From the NCBI GenBank assembly GCA_017415025.1, contig JAFQJH010000016.1:62001-126000 (forward strand): 64,000 nt of DNA. Reading direction: 5' to 3'. This DNA is from Clostridia bacterium. GTDB taxonomy: Bacteria; Bacillota; Clostridia; Oscillospirales; Acutalibacteraceae. Numbering within the stretch: the stretch's first letter is position 1; the number at the start of each line of letters is the position of its first letter. The translations under genes were made by a program, and so were the position numbers. The notes under the pieces were generated by a model. It saw nothing but the letters and a program-made list of their open reading frames with translations, searched no databases and was not told the DNA's origin. This document shows positions 50,724 through 59,686 of the stretch, in pieces.

Positions 50724-51723
50724 GTGGTATGTTGAAAACGGCACCGAGGGCGATATCGTCATCAGCACCCGTGTCCGTCTTGCAAGAAATCTGGAGGATT
50801 ATCCCTTCCCGTGCCGTCTTACCGTAAAGGGTAAGGAAAAGGTTTGTGAAGAAATCAAAAATGCTATCCTTGCGGACGACAACTGGGGCTTCGGCTATAC
50901 GCAGATGAAGGATTTTACCCGTGCGCAGGCGGTTTCTCTGGCGGAAAGACATCTCATCAGCCCTGAATTTGCATCTGACCGTGCGGGCAGAGCACTTCTT
51001 CTTACCGATGATGAAGCGGTGAGCATTATGCTGTGCGAGGAGGATCATATCCGCTTACAGGTTATGATGTCGGGTCTTGCACTCAAAGAGGCTTACAGCG
51101 TTGCCGATAAAATCGACAACATAATTTCATCAAAGCTCAACTATGCTTATGATGACAGAATCGGTTATCTCACCCAGTGTCCGACCAATCTCGGCACGGC
51201 TATGAGGGCATCGGTTATGCTTCATCTGCCTGCACTCACACGTTGCGGACAGATCGGCAAGCTCGCTTCAACCGTATCAAAGCTCGGTCTTGTTATCCGC
51301 GGTGCATACGGTGAGGGAAGCAGTCCGAGAGGCGACATCTATCAGTTGAGTAATCAGATTACTCTCGGAATCTCCGAGGAGTCTGCGCTCAACAATCTTC
51401 AGTCAATCACACTTCAGCTCGTCGCACAGGAAAGGGCGGCGGCAGAAAAGCTTATTGAAAATCCCATTGAGGAGGATAGAATCTTCCGCGCATGGGGCAT
51501 ACTCAAAAATGCAAGGGTGCTCAGCGGTGACGAATTTATGGAGCTTTCGTCACTCGTCAGAATGGGTATCTCTAATAAGGCTATCGATTACGATATTGCA
51601 AAGCTCAACGAACTCACAATCCGCGTTCAGCCGGCAACGATAAATGCCGCCGAGGGCAAGGAGCTTTCTTCACAGCAGAGAGATATTCTCCGTGCAATAT
51701 GGGTAAGAGAGGCATTGGAATAG
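50716..51723 (+). CDS. mcsB: McsB, protein arginine kinase
   Basis: A 335-residue ATP:guanido phosphotransferase domain protein that phosphorylates arginines of CtsR and damaged proteins, marking them for ClpCP. It has the N-terminal VISTRVRLARNLEDYPFP, the FGYTQMKDF segment, LTQCPTNLGTAMRAS with the catalytic Cys, and RGAYGEGSSPRGDIYQLSNQ. The length is slightly below the usual 350-360. A terminator-like hairpin directly follows its stop codon. Confidence 0.96.
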   Translation: MNKWYVENGTEGDIVISTRVRLARNLEDYPFPCRLTVKGKEKVCEEIKNAILADDNWGFGYTQMKDFTRAQAVSLAERHLISPEFASDRAGRALLLTDDEAVSIMLCEEDHIRLQVMMSGLALKEAYSVADKIDNIISSKLNYAYDDRIGYLTQCPTNLGTAMRASVMLHLPALTRCGQIGKLASTVSKLGLVIRGAYGEGSSPRGDIYQLSNQITLGISEESALNNLQSITLQLVAQERAAAEKLIENPIEEDRIFRAWGILKNARVLSGDEFMELSSLVRMGISNKAIDYDIAKLNELTIRVQPATINAAEGKELSSQQRDILRAIWVREALE

Positions 51724-51728
51724 TATTT

Positions 51729-51756
51729 AAAGCTCCGTTTCGTACGGAGCTTTTTT
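51729..51756 (+). terminator. Terminator-like hairpin between mcsB and clpC
   Basis: Perfect 10-bp stem AAAGCTCCGT/ACGGAGCTTT, TTCGT loop, six T. There is no room for a new promoter before clpC (35 bp), so it probably causes partial termination inside the operon. Confidence 0.8.
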
Positions 51757-51790
51757 ATGTTGGAGAAACTAATCAAGGGAGGAAAATGAA

Positions 51791-54229
51791 ATGTATAAGT
51801 TTACAGGTTTTACACAGAAAGCGAATGTTGCACTCAATTCTGCAATCAGCTTTGCTGAAAATCTCGGTCACACATATATCGGCAGTGAGCATCTGCTCTA
51901 CGGTCTTATTTCGTCGGATTCGAGTATTGCCGCTACTGCGCTGTCATCAAAAGGTGTGACCGCGGACGGCATTGAAAATGCAATCCGAACAAGTGTCGGC
52001 ATCGGTACACCGACCGTTCTTTCGCCTAACGATTTTACGCCGAGAAGCAAGAATATAATCGAAACCGCCGTTACTGCGGCAAGGGGAATGGGTCAGAACT
52101 TTGTCGGCACAGAGCATATTCTGCTCTCGCTTGTGCGCGATACAAGCTGCTTTGCCGTAAGTCTGCTTGAAGAGCTTGGCGTGAATACAAATGATATTTC
52201 CGGCGAGATTTCGCGCACTTTTACGAGCAACCAAAGCTCAGCGCGGCAGAAATCGGCGCAGAAATCCGCAAAGAGTGAAGAAACACCCACTCTCAACCAA
52301 TTTGGCAGAGATTTGACCGAAATAGCAAAGCAGGGCAAGATTGACCCTGTAATCGGCAGACAAAAGGAAATTGACCGCGTTATTCAGATTTTAAGCCGCC
52401 GCACAAAGAATAATCCCTGTCTTATCGGTGAACCCGGTGTCGGTAAAACTGCGATTGCAGAGGGTCTTGCGCTGAAAATTTCAGCGGGTGAGGTACCCGA
52501 GCTTTTGCGTGATAAAAGAATAATTGCGCTTGACCTCACGGGAATGGTTGCAGGAACAAAATACCGCGGTGACTTCGAGGAACGCATCAAATCCGCGATT
52601 GATGAGGTATCGAAGGCGACGAATATAATTCTCTTCATTGACGAGGTGCACACGCTTATCGGTGCGGGCTCTGCGGAGGGTGCGGTTGATGCCGCCAATA
52701 TCTTAAAGCCTGCTCTGGCACGCGGAGAAATGCAGGTTATCGGTGCAACGACTCTTGAGGAATACCGCAAAAATATAGAAAAGGATTCAGCACTCGAAAG
52801 ACGTTTCCAGCCTGTTGTCGTAGGTGAGCCGAGTCAGGAGGAGGCAATTGAAATACTCAAAGGTCTTCGCGATAAATATGAGGCGCATCATAAAGTAAAA
52901 ATCACGGATGAGGCAATTGTTGCCGCTGTCAAAATGTCGGCACGGTATATCGGCGACCGTTTCCTGCCCGACAAGGCTATTGACCTTGTGGATGAGGCGG
53001 CTTCAAAAGTACGTTTGCGTGCTTATACCCCGCCCGATGATGTGCGTGAGCTTGAAGAAAAGCTTAAGCATATTTCCGAGGAAAAGCAATCTGCCGTCAA
53101 CGGTCAGGACTTTGAGCGTGCCGCCGCCTTGCGTGACGAGGAAAGGGAGGCACAAAAACAGCTTGCCGACCTTAAGGAAAGCTGGAAAAAGCAGAACACG
53201 GAAACCAACGGTGAGGTAACACCTGATGAAATTGCGGCAATTGTTTCCGAGTGGACGCATATTCCCGTTGTGCAGTTGACTCAGGAGGAAAGCCAGCGTC
53301 TTCTGAATATGGAAGAGGAGCTTCATCGCAGAATTGTCGGTCAGGATACGGCAGTTTCTGCTGTTGCAAAGGCAATCCGCCGCGGCAGGGTAGGACTTAA
53401 GGACCCCAACCGACCCACGGGCTCATTTATCTTCCTCGGCCCGACGGGTGTGGGTAAAACCGAGCTTTGCAAAACTCTTGCCGCAACGCTTTTCGGTGAC
53501 GAGAATGCAATGATTCGCCTTGATATGTCCGAATATATGGAAAAGCACAATACTTCGAGACTTGTCGGCTCGCCTCCGGGTTACGTCGGCTATGACGAAG
53601 GCGGTCAGCTGACGGAGAAAATCCGCCGCAAGCCGTACAGTGTTGTCCTTTTTGACGAAATCGAAAAAGCGCATCCCGATGTTTTCAATATGCTACTGCA
53701 GATACTTGATGACGGCGTGCTGACAGATTCACAGGGCAGAAAAGTAGATTTTAAGAACAGCATAGTGATTATGACCTCGAACGTCGGCGCAAAGCTCATA
53801 AGTAATACGGGAGCGAAAACTCTCGGCTTCAGCGCGGATGAAAACGGCGGTGTGATGAGCCAGACGGCGATACGCGAGGCGGTAATGGGTGAGCTCAAAA
53901 AGTGCTTCCGTCCCGAATTTCTTAACCGTGTTGATGATATTATCGTCTTTGAACAGCTTAAAAAGGACGATATAAAAGAGATTGCAAAGAGACTTCTCAC
54001 AACTCTTTCAAAGCGTGTCGGTGAAATGGATATCGAGCTGGAATTTGATGAAACTGCAGTTGAAAAAATTGCCGACGAGGGCTTTGATCCCGTTTACGGT
54101 GCACGCCCGCTTAAGCGAGCAATCCAATCACAGATTGAGGATAAGCTGAGCGAAGAAATGCTCGAGGGCAAAATTAAAGCAGGTGAAAAATATACCTGCA
54201 GATATGACGGAGAGAAGTTCACGTTTTAA
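51791..54229 (+). CDS. clpC: ATP-dependent Clp protease ATPase subunit ClpC
   Basis: An 812-residue AAA+ unfoldase. It has duplicated N-terminal Clp repeats (residues 3-145), the first AAA module with Walker [14 protein letters not shown], a middle coiled-coil/UVR-type domain ([22 protein letters not shown] near 440), the second AAA module with [12 protein letters not shown], and the C-terminal D2-small domain. ClpC feeds arginine-phosphorylated or adaptor-bound proteins to ClpP. GGGAGG precedes the ATG. It is last in the CtsR operon and downstream of a partial terminator. Confidence 0.97.
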   Translation: MYKFTGFTQKANVALNSAISFAENLGHTYIGSEHLLYGLISSDSSIAATALSSKGVTADGIENAIRTSVGIGTPTVLSPNDFTPRSKNIIETAVTAARGMGQNFVGTEHILLSLVRDTSCFAVSLLEELGVNTNDISGEISRTFTSNQSSARQKSAQKSAKSEETPTLNQFGRDLTEIAKQGKIDPVIGRQKEIDRVIQILSRRTKNNPCLIGEPGVGKTAIAEGLALKISAGEVPELLRDKRIIALDLTGMVAGTKYRGDFEERIKSAIDEVSKATNIILFIDEVHTLIGAGSAEGAVDAANILKPALARGEMQVIGATTLEEYRKNIEKDSALERRFQPVVVGEPSQEEAIEILKGLRDKYEAHHKVKITDEAIVAAVKMSARYIGDRFLPDKAIDLVDEAASKVRLRAYTPPDDVRELEEKLKHISEEKQSAVNGQDFERAAALRDEEREAQKQLADLKESWKKQNTETNGEVTPDEIAAIVSEWTHIPVVQLTQEESQRLLNMEEELHRRIVGQDTAVSAVAKAIRRGRVGLKDPNRPTGSFIFLGPTGVGKTELCKTLAATLFGDENAMIRLDMSEYMEKHNTSRLVGSPPGYVGYDEGGQLTEKIRRKPYSVVLFDEIEKAHPDVFNMLLQILDDGVLTDSQGRKVDFKNSIVIMTSNVGAKLISNTGAKTLGFSADENGGVMSQTAIREAVMGELKKCFRPEFLNRVDDIIVFEQLKKDDIKEIAKRLLTTLSKRVGEMDIELEFDETAVEKIADEGFDPVYGARPLKRAIQSQIEDKLSEEMLEGKIKAGEKYTCRYDGEKFTF

Positions 54230-54236
54230 ATTAATC

Positions 54237-54269
54237 ACAAGGCAGATGTGACAGTCTGCCTTGTTTTTT
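54237..54269 (+). terminator. clpC terminator
   Basis: Perfect 10-bp stem ACAAGGCAGA/TCTGCCTTGT, 8-nt loop, TTTTTT. Confidence 0.92.
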
Positions 54270-54289
54270 CTCCTTTCTTGTGTTAAGAT
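54261..54289 (+). promoter_or_regulatory. Promoter of the NERD gene
   Basis: TTGTTT (54261-54266) and TAAGAT (54284-54289), 17-bp spacer; the -35 overlaps the clpC terminator tail. Confidence 0.45.
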
Positions 54290-54310
54290 AATTTCAAGAG
54301 GGGATGTAAT

Positions 54311-55291
54311 ATGGCATTTGAAGTTTTAATAAACACAATTAAAGATTTAATATCAATTTTTTTGCACCCGTTAATTTTGATTCCTATTGTTATTGCGATT
54401 GCTGTAACACTTAAACGCAATAAAGAATACAAAGAAGGTGCATATTATAAAATTACAAATTTGCCATTTGGTCAAGTCAAAAAAGATGTCGGCAGGTTTG
54501 GCGAATATCTTATTTATAATAATCTAAAAAAGTTTGAAAAAGTCGGTGCAAAATTTCTTTTTAACGTTTATATTCCGAAAAATGAAAGCGAAACAACAGA
54601 AATTGATGTTTTGATGATTTGTTCAAAAGGTATTTTTGTTTTCGAAAGCAAGAATTACAGCGGTTGGATTTTCGGAAGTGAAAACCAGAAAAATTGGTAT
54701 CAGACTTTGCCGAAGGGCAGAGGTAAGAGTCAGAAAGAAAGCTTCTATAACCCTGTTATGCAAAACCGTACACACATCAAGCATTTAAAAACACTTGTCG
54801 GTGAAGATGTTACAATGCATTCAATTATTGCCTTTTCGCAAAGATGTACCTTAAAGAATGTTGAGGTTAGCAGTCAGGATGTTAAGGTAATAAAAAGAGA
54901 TGAAATATTTTCTCTTGTTACTGAAATTTGTAAAAAAGAATCAACAGAAATTCTGTCAGAAGAAAAAATTAATGAGCTTTATAATATGTTATATCCGTTT
55001 ACCCAAGCGGATGAAACTTTAAAAGCAAAACATATTGATGATATCAAAAACAAGCTCGAACCTAAGGTTGTGGAGACCGTGACTGAGGTTACACAGGAAA
55101 ATAAAACGGAAGAAGTTGTCACAAAGGAAGTAGATGAAAAAGAAATCGAAGAAAAAATATGTCCCAAATGCGGTGGTAAGCTTGTCTTAAAAACCGCTTC
55201 AAGAGGAGCAAATGCAGGCAATCAGTTTTATGGTTGTTCGAATTTTCCGAAATGCAGATACATACTTTCAGATAACAGCAAAGAGCTGTGA
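54311..55291 (+). CDS. NERD-domain protein with topoisomerase-type zinc finger
   Basis: A 326-residue protein with an N-terminal transmembrane helix (about residues 14-35), a NERD nuclease-related domain (about 55-180: GRFGEYLIYNNL, ETTEIDVLMICSKGIFVFESKNYSGWIFGS) and a C-terminal C4 finger of the topoisomerase I kind (CPKCGGKLVLKTASRGANAGNQFYGCSNFPKC). The D...ESKN pair is the expected nuclease-like metal site. It is notably more AT-rich than its neighbours. It may bind or process DNA at the membrane; the function is not established for the family. Confidence 0.88.
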   Translation: MAFEVLINTIKDLISIFLHPLILIPIVIAIAVTLKRNKEYKEGAYYKITNLPFGQVKKDVGRFGEYLIYNNLKKFEKVGAKFLFNVYIPKNESETTEIDVLMICSKGIFVFESKNYSGWIFGSENQKNWYQTLPKGRGKSQKESFYNPVMQNRTHIKHLKTLVGEDVTMHSIIAFSQRCTLKNVEVSSQDVKVIKRDEIFSLVTEICKKESTEILSEEKINELYNMLYPFTQADETLKAKHIDDIKNKLEPKVVETVTEVTQENKTEEVVTKEVDEKEIEEKICPKCGGKLVLKTASRGANAGNQFYGCSNFPKCRYILSDNSKEL

Positions 55292-55311
55292 GTTTCCTCA
55301 CAGCTCTTTTT
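55280..55311. terminator. Bidirectional terminator
   Basis: Perfect 13-bp stem (AAAGAGCTGTGAG and complement) with a TTTC loop and TTTTT; the left arm contains the NERD stop codon and the converging gene ends 2 bp away. Confidence 0.88.
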
Positions 55312-55312
55312 C

Positions 55313-56248
55313 TTATTGTTCTCTGAAGATTATAAAGGTTGACCTTGAAAACAGCTCCGAATCATACGGCAACGTTCCGAGTATCATCGGTGCAACGGCA
55401 ACCAAAGCTACGGCAAGTGAAAATAAGAAGACGTGATTTGCAAAAAAATGACTGATTTGTTCGCGCGCCTTATCGTTAAGTGTAACGACAGCGGCGAAAA
55501 GCGGAACGATAATCATAATTACAGTTTGAACGTTTTTGCTCAGCATAAAGCCGAAGATGGCAAGTGCAACGGCAAGAATCAGAGCGATGCCAACAGCCTT
55601 TTCACCGTTCATAAACAGCTTTATAAGATAAAATGCTCCGATGAGTAAAAGCGGAATACTGCACAGCAAGAATTGAATAAGGATTTCCTTGTGAGTTGTT
55701 GAGAGGTGGAAGATGTGCAGCGAAAGGTAGTATGAGCTGAACTGGTCAGCGTAAAATTCGATATTTTCAAGAAATTTTGTTAAGACGAAAGCCGCAACTC
55801 CGATTACTGCGCTGAAAACGGCTAAAAGCTTTTGCTTTTTTGCAAGCTGAATAATAACGATTGTCGGCACAAGCATCAATAGTGTCAGCGGTTGCGAAAG
55901 TACGCAAAGTCCTGCGAAAATCGGTGATAAAAACCTGCATTTTTCGTTGAAGAATAACGCAAGGAAGAAGGCTGACAGCGAAAGAAGAATGTGCACGTCC
56001 GTTGTCAGAAAAATTACATTACAGGATATGAGACTTAATATAAAAAACGCAGGCGTAACCGCGTCGGGAATAGTCATTTCTTTTTTTAAAGAAGACGATA
56101 AAAACAATGCGGCAACGGCGCACAGCAAAAGTCTGCACGCGAATAGCGGCGCACTTATAAAGCCGTCGTAAATCAGCGTTAAACTCGCGAGCAGTACGAA
56201 GGCGCAAAGTGCATATTTGTTTTTGTCGAATAAGGCTTTGATGTTCAT
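55313..56248 (-). CDS. Polytopic membrane protein of the heptose/glycan operon (second)
   Basis: About 311 residues with eight or nine hydrophobic segments and few motifs. The ATG at 56248 is 1 bp after the previous stop, so it is translationally coupled; the frame upstream of it overlaps the neighbour and is not credible. It resembles the short membrane proteins that sit beside polyprenyl-linked glycosyltransferases in surface-glycan loci, but no family can be assigned. It is the last gene of the seven-gene operon. Confidence 0.75.
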   Translation of the reverse strand: MNIKALFDKNKYALCAFVLLASLTLIYDGFISAPLFACRLLLCAVAALFLSSSLKKEMTIPDAVTPAFFILSLISCNVIFLTTDVHILLSLSAFFLALFFNEKCRFLSPIFAGLCVLSQPLTLLMLVPTIVIIQLAKKQKLLAVFSAVIGVAAFVLTKFLENIEFYADQFSSYYLSLHIFHLSTTHKEILIQFLLCSIPLLLIGAFYLIKLFMNGEKAVGIALILAVALAIFGFMLSKNVQTVIMIIVPLFAAVVTLNDKAREQISHFFANHVFLFSLAVALVAVAPMILGTLPYDSELFSRSTFIIFREQ

Positions 56249-56249
56249 T

Positions 56250-57398
56250 TTAAATTCCCAGAAGCTTCGCAAAGGAAGCGCAGTAAATAAGATAGAAAAC
56301 GACGATAATAAAATGCTTTTTGTATTTTTCAACAATACCGTTGACCGCACGGGAAACGGCACAGTTTTTTCTGTAAAGCATAAAAAGATAAAGTATGCAT
56401 TGGCTAGTGATTATTGCAGAAGTCCAGCGGTTCCAGTTAAGACCGAAAACATAGGCAGGAACAGCGGACAGCGGATGAATGAGACAAAGAAAAAGGACAA
56501 ATTTTTCTTCTTTTTTGTCGCTGTGTTTTATCGCCTTTATCCAGCCGTAAGCGAAGGTGACGAAAACGGGTGCGAAAATCACAACTATTCCCAGCAGATT
56601 TGCGGGCGACATCATCTGTGTAATCGTGTTTGCAACATAGTCGGTGCCCGTGAAATATTCGTTAGGAACGAGTGTGGAGAGCCATTCCTTATTAAGAGGG
56701 AAATCTGCCTTGTTTATCATAAAATCAATCATTTCGTCCAATGAGCCGAAGCCCGATGCGCTTCTGTTTGTCACCGTGAACAGTGCAAAAGCGATCAACG
56801 AAATGTATGTGATACCACAGAAAATGCCGTCGCGGATATATTTTTTATTTTTGATACAATCATACAGCAAAGCGATTGCGAGCGGTACCATATAAAGGAA
56901 CATATACGCGTGGTGAATCGCAACGCAGACAAGCATAATTACGGGTATAAAATAGCGCAGAAATCTGTTCTCGTTGAGGATGAAGGCAAAAAGCGTCAGC
57001 GCAACAAGATAAATGTCAACGATGCCCAGCCAGCTTGAAAAAAGAGGCATGAAAATCGGGGAAAGAAGCATTACGGCAACAACGGAAAGGACAGCAGACT
57101 TGTTTTCTGCTTTTTTTATAATCTGACCGCAGATTAATGATATCGTTATACTCAGAATTACGATAACCGCAACGGATACGCACCATAAAAGCTCAAGGGA
57201 TATCGTCGGCGTAAACCACGAAAAGACCTCACCGAGGAAGGCGCGCGGCATATAGCCGTGGCTGTAATCACCGAGGTATGTCAGCATCTGCCATACTGTC
57301 ATACCGTCCGCCGCGGAAACGAATGCAACCAGCTCAACGAGCAGAAAAAGCAGTATGCAGACTTCATATTTAGTTTTTTCAAAAAGCTTTTTAAGCAT
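56250..57398 (-). CDS. Polytopic membrane protein of the heptose/glycan operon (first)
   Basis: About 382 residues with ten or so predicted membrane helices and a long extracytoplasmic loop containing YLGDYSHGYMPRAFLGEVF near residue 45 and NKEWLSTLVPNEYF near 235. The layout is that of EpsG/Wzy-like or GT-C-type glycan membrane proteins. A role as polymerase or membrane glycosyltransferase is possible. GAGGAG precedes the ATG at 57398, which overlaps the cupin gene end by 8 bp. Confidence 0.75.
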   Translation of the reverse strand: MLKKLFEKTKYEVCILLFLLVELVAFVSAADGMTVWQMLTYLGDYSHGYMPRAFLGEVFSWFTPTISLELLWCVSVAVIVILSITISLICGQIIKKAENKSAVLSVVAVMLLSPIFMPLFSSWLGIVDIYLVALTLFAFILNENRFLRYFIPVIMLVCVAIHHAYMFLYMVPLAIALLYDCIKNKKYIRDGIFCGITYISLIAFALFTVTNRSASGFGSLDEMIDFMINKADFPLNKEWLSTLVPNEYFTGTDYVANTITQMMSPANLLGIVVIFAPVFVTFAYGWIKAIKHSDKKEEKFVLFLCLIHPLSAVPAYVFGLNWNRWTSAIITSQCILYLFMLYRKNCAVSRAVNGIVEKYKKHFIIVVFYLIYCASFAKLLGI

Positions 57399-57762
57399 CT
57401 GCTGTCTCCTCGGGATAAATGTCCTTTGTGCCGTTGGACAGTTCAACGCCCTTGTCATAAACGACAATCAGCGAGGACTCCTTTTTATAGTCAAAATAGT
57501 GAATAACGTTTTTATCTATTGCGAACATATCTCCGCCGGAGAAGAGATATGTTTCTTTTTTGCCGTCTTTTTTTACCGTAACCTCAACCTCGCCGTCAAT
57601 TATGAAAAACGTCTCACGGTTGAGCTTATGGTAATGTCCGCCGCGCAGACTTGACGGCTTCGATTCAACAAAATTAACCTGTGCGCAGTCTCCGTGCATA
57701 AGCTGCATCAAACGTCCGCGCTCATCGTTGAATTCAAAATCGGGTTTTAATATTTCAAGCAT
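57391..57762 (-). CDS. Cupin-domain protein, sugar-isomerase-like
   Basis: A 123-residue single cupin. The metal-site region reads RGGHYHKLNRETFFIIDGEVEVTV, with the second cupin motif at HYFDYKKESSLIVVYD. It is like the FdtA/WlaRB-type sugar ketoisomerases and capsule-locus cupins (e.g. WxcM-like), so modification of a nucleotide-activated sugar is likely. It lies between the SDR gene and the membrane proteins. Confidence 0.8.
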   Translation of the reverse strand: MLEILKPDFEFNDERGRLMQLMHGDCAQVNFVESKPSSLRGGHYHKLNRETFFIIDGEVEVTVKKDGKKETYLFSGGDMFAIDKNVIHYFDYKKESSLIVVYDKGVELSNGTKDIYPEETADA

Positions 57763-57770
57763 AATCTCAC

Positions 57771-58703
57771 CTAAATATTAGCGTAGGAATTGTTTTTGAT
57801 AATCGAATAAGTTTTGATAAGCTCCTCAATTCCGTCGTCAAGGCTGTATTGCGGTCTCCAACCCGTGCTCTCAAGTCTTTCGTTGGAAACGATGTAATTT
57901 CTCTTATCGGGGTCGGAATTGATTTCGGATTCGAAGAAGGTAAACTGCGGAAGGTGCTCCTTGATTTTCTCGCAAAGCTCAATTTTGGAAAGATTTGCAT
58001 CGGAAAGTCCGCAGTTATAAGCCTTGCCCTTCATCGTTTCAAAATTATTGATAGCGTGGATATATGCCCCCACAACGTCGCGGATGTGAATGAAGTTGCG
58101 CTTGAAATGACCTTCAAAAATAATCATCGTTCTGTCGTTGACGGCGCGGTAAACAAAGTCGTTGACAAGAAGGTCAAGCCTCATTCTCGGCGATGCGCCG
58201 AAAACGGTTGCAAAGCGGAAGGTCAGAGAGTTGCCGGCTTCAAGAATTGCCTTTTCTGCCTCAGCCTTTGTTGTACCGTAAAGTGAAATCGGGTTAAGAG
58301 GTGTATCCTCCGTGCAGTAAATACTGCCGTCAGACGTGCCGTAACCGCTGTTTGTGCAGGGGAAAATAATCTTCTGCTCGGGCTTTCTTAATTCAAGAAG
58401 AAGCAGGATTGCGTCAAGGTTTGTCGTCTTAGCCGCGACTTTATCGTAGTCGCAAAGCGGAAATCCGACAAGCGCCGCAAGGGGAATAATGAAGTCTGCA
58501 CCGTCGATGAACTTTGCGAGCGTGTCTCTGTCGCGCGCATCACCGCGGATTATAGAAAAGCTTTTATCGGCACAGCAGTCGAGAAGGGCTGTCTGACCGA
58601 AGTAAAAGTTATCAAGAACTCTGACCTCGTGGCCGAGGTGTAAAAGCTCGGGAACAAGCACACTTCCGATGTAGCCTGCACCGCCTGTAATTGCAATTTT
58701 CAT
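57771..58703 (-). CDS. NAD-dependent epimerase/dehydratase (extended SDR)
   Basis: A 310-residue Rossmann enzyme: GGAGYIGSVLVPELL at the N-terminus, the YGTTKAE catalytic Tyr-Lys near residue 141, and the preceding TNSGYG with catalytic Ser/Thr. It resembles nucleotide-sugar 4,6-dehydratases, epimerases and GDP-heptose-modifying enzymes. The AGLVGFPLCD-like loop is typical of heptose/6-deoxyheptose loci, although I am inferring this from context. It is 2 bp from hddA. Confidence 0.88.
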   Translation of the reverse strand: MKIAITGGAGYIGSVLVPELLHLGHEVRVLDNFYFGQTALLDCCADKSFSIIRGDARDRDTLAKFIDGADFIIPLAALVGFPLCDYDKVAAKTTNLDAILLLLELRKPEQKIIFPCTNSGYGTSDGSIYCTEDTPLNPISLYGTTKAEAEKAILEAGNSLTFRFATVFGASPRMRLDLLVNDFVYRAVNDRTMIIFEGHFKRNFIHIRDVVGAYIHAINNFETMKGKAYNCGLSDANLSKIELCEKIKEHLPQFTFFESEINSDPDKRNYIVSNERLESTGWRPQYSLDDGIEELIKTYSIIKNNSYANI

Positions 58704-58705
58704 CT

Positions 58706-59686
58706 TTATTTACCTCCGCCGTAAATCAGTTTCGTGCCGTCTTCCTCAAATTCAAAGGGAATGATTTTTGACGGCTCAAAGAGACTTAATACATTTTTTT
58801 GCCTTTCCTCCGGCACGTATAAAAGCATAAATCCGCCGCTTCCCGCGCCGAGGATTTTTCCTCCGACAGCACCTGCTTTTTTGGCGGAATCGTAAATCTC
58901 GTCAATTTCTCTTGTGCTTATCCTGTCGGAAAGTGTGCGCTTTAACTGCCAGGTATAGTCGAGCAGCTTGCCGAATTCGTCAAGGTCAGTGCTTGACGAA
59001 AGAATTTTCTCACCCTCCGCAACAAGTCCCTTCATTTCGTGAAGCTCGGCAATTTTCTGCGGAATATTGTTCTGCTGTGTTACGGCAACCTCGCCCGAGA
59101 AATGTGAAAATCCCGTAAAAACAAGCAGGAGATTTTTATTGAATTCAGCTTTTCTGTCGGATGAGATTTCAATCGGGTTGACCGTATAGCCGTCAGCGGT
59201 AAAATCAATTCTGTTAAGTCCGCCGAAGGCTACTGCAAGCTGGTCCTGAACTCCGCCCGCTTCCTTGCAAAGCTCACGTTCAAGGTGAATTGCCTCTTTT
59301 GCAAGCTCCATTTTGCTTAACTGTTCACCCTTTAAAATATGAAGCTCGTTAAGAAGTCCTACCGCGAAGGATGAGCTTGAACCGATACCCGAGCGTGCGG
59401 GAAGGTCGGCGTCGTAGGCAATCTGAATGCGGTCGATGTTCATATATTTCAGAGCTTCTCTCACGAGCGGATGCTCGAGCTCGTCAGGGGAGTTGAAACG
59501 TTCGATTTTGGAATATGTAAACTGATTTTTATAATCAAAAAGTGCGGGCAGATTTCTTACGGTAACGTAGGAGTACTTGTTGAAGGTTGCAGAAAGAACA
59601 CACCCGCCGTATTCATTGAAATACGCAGGAAAATCTGTTCCTCCGCCGAGGAACGACATTCTGAAGGGTGTTCTTGTCGTAAACAT
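58706..59686 (-). CDS. hddA: D-glycero-alpha-D-manno-heptose 7-phosphate kinase (GHMP)
   Basis: A 326-residue GHMP kinase: RTPFRMSFLGGGTDFPAYFNEYGG at the N-terminus, the ATP loop LPARSGIGSSSSFAVGLL near residue 95, and GAVGGKILGAGSGGFMLLY near the C-terminus. The GGGTD signature is characteristic of HddA-type enzymes that form heptose 1,7-bisphosphate. The downstream phosphatase and nucleotidyltransferase needed next are fused in the adjacent gene. Confidence 0.9.
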   Translation of the reverse strand: MFTTRTPFRMSFLGGGTDFPAYFNEYGGCVLSATFNKYSYVTVRNLPALFDYKNQFTYSKIERFNSPDELEHPLVREALKYMNIDRIQIAYDADLPARSGIGSSSSFAVGLLNELHILKGEQLSKMELAKEAIHLERELCKEAGGVQDQLAVAFGGLNRIDFTADGYTVNPIEISSDRKAEFNKNLLLVFTGFSHFSGEVAVTQQNNIPQKIAELHEMKGLVAEGEKILSSSTDLDEFGKLLDYTWQLKRTLSDRISTREIDEIYDSAKKAGAVGGKILGAGSGGFMLLYVPEERQKNVLSLFEPSKIIPFEFEEDGTKLIYGGGK

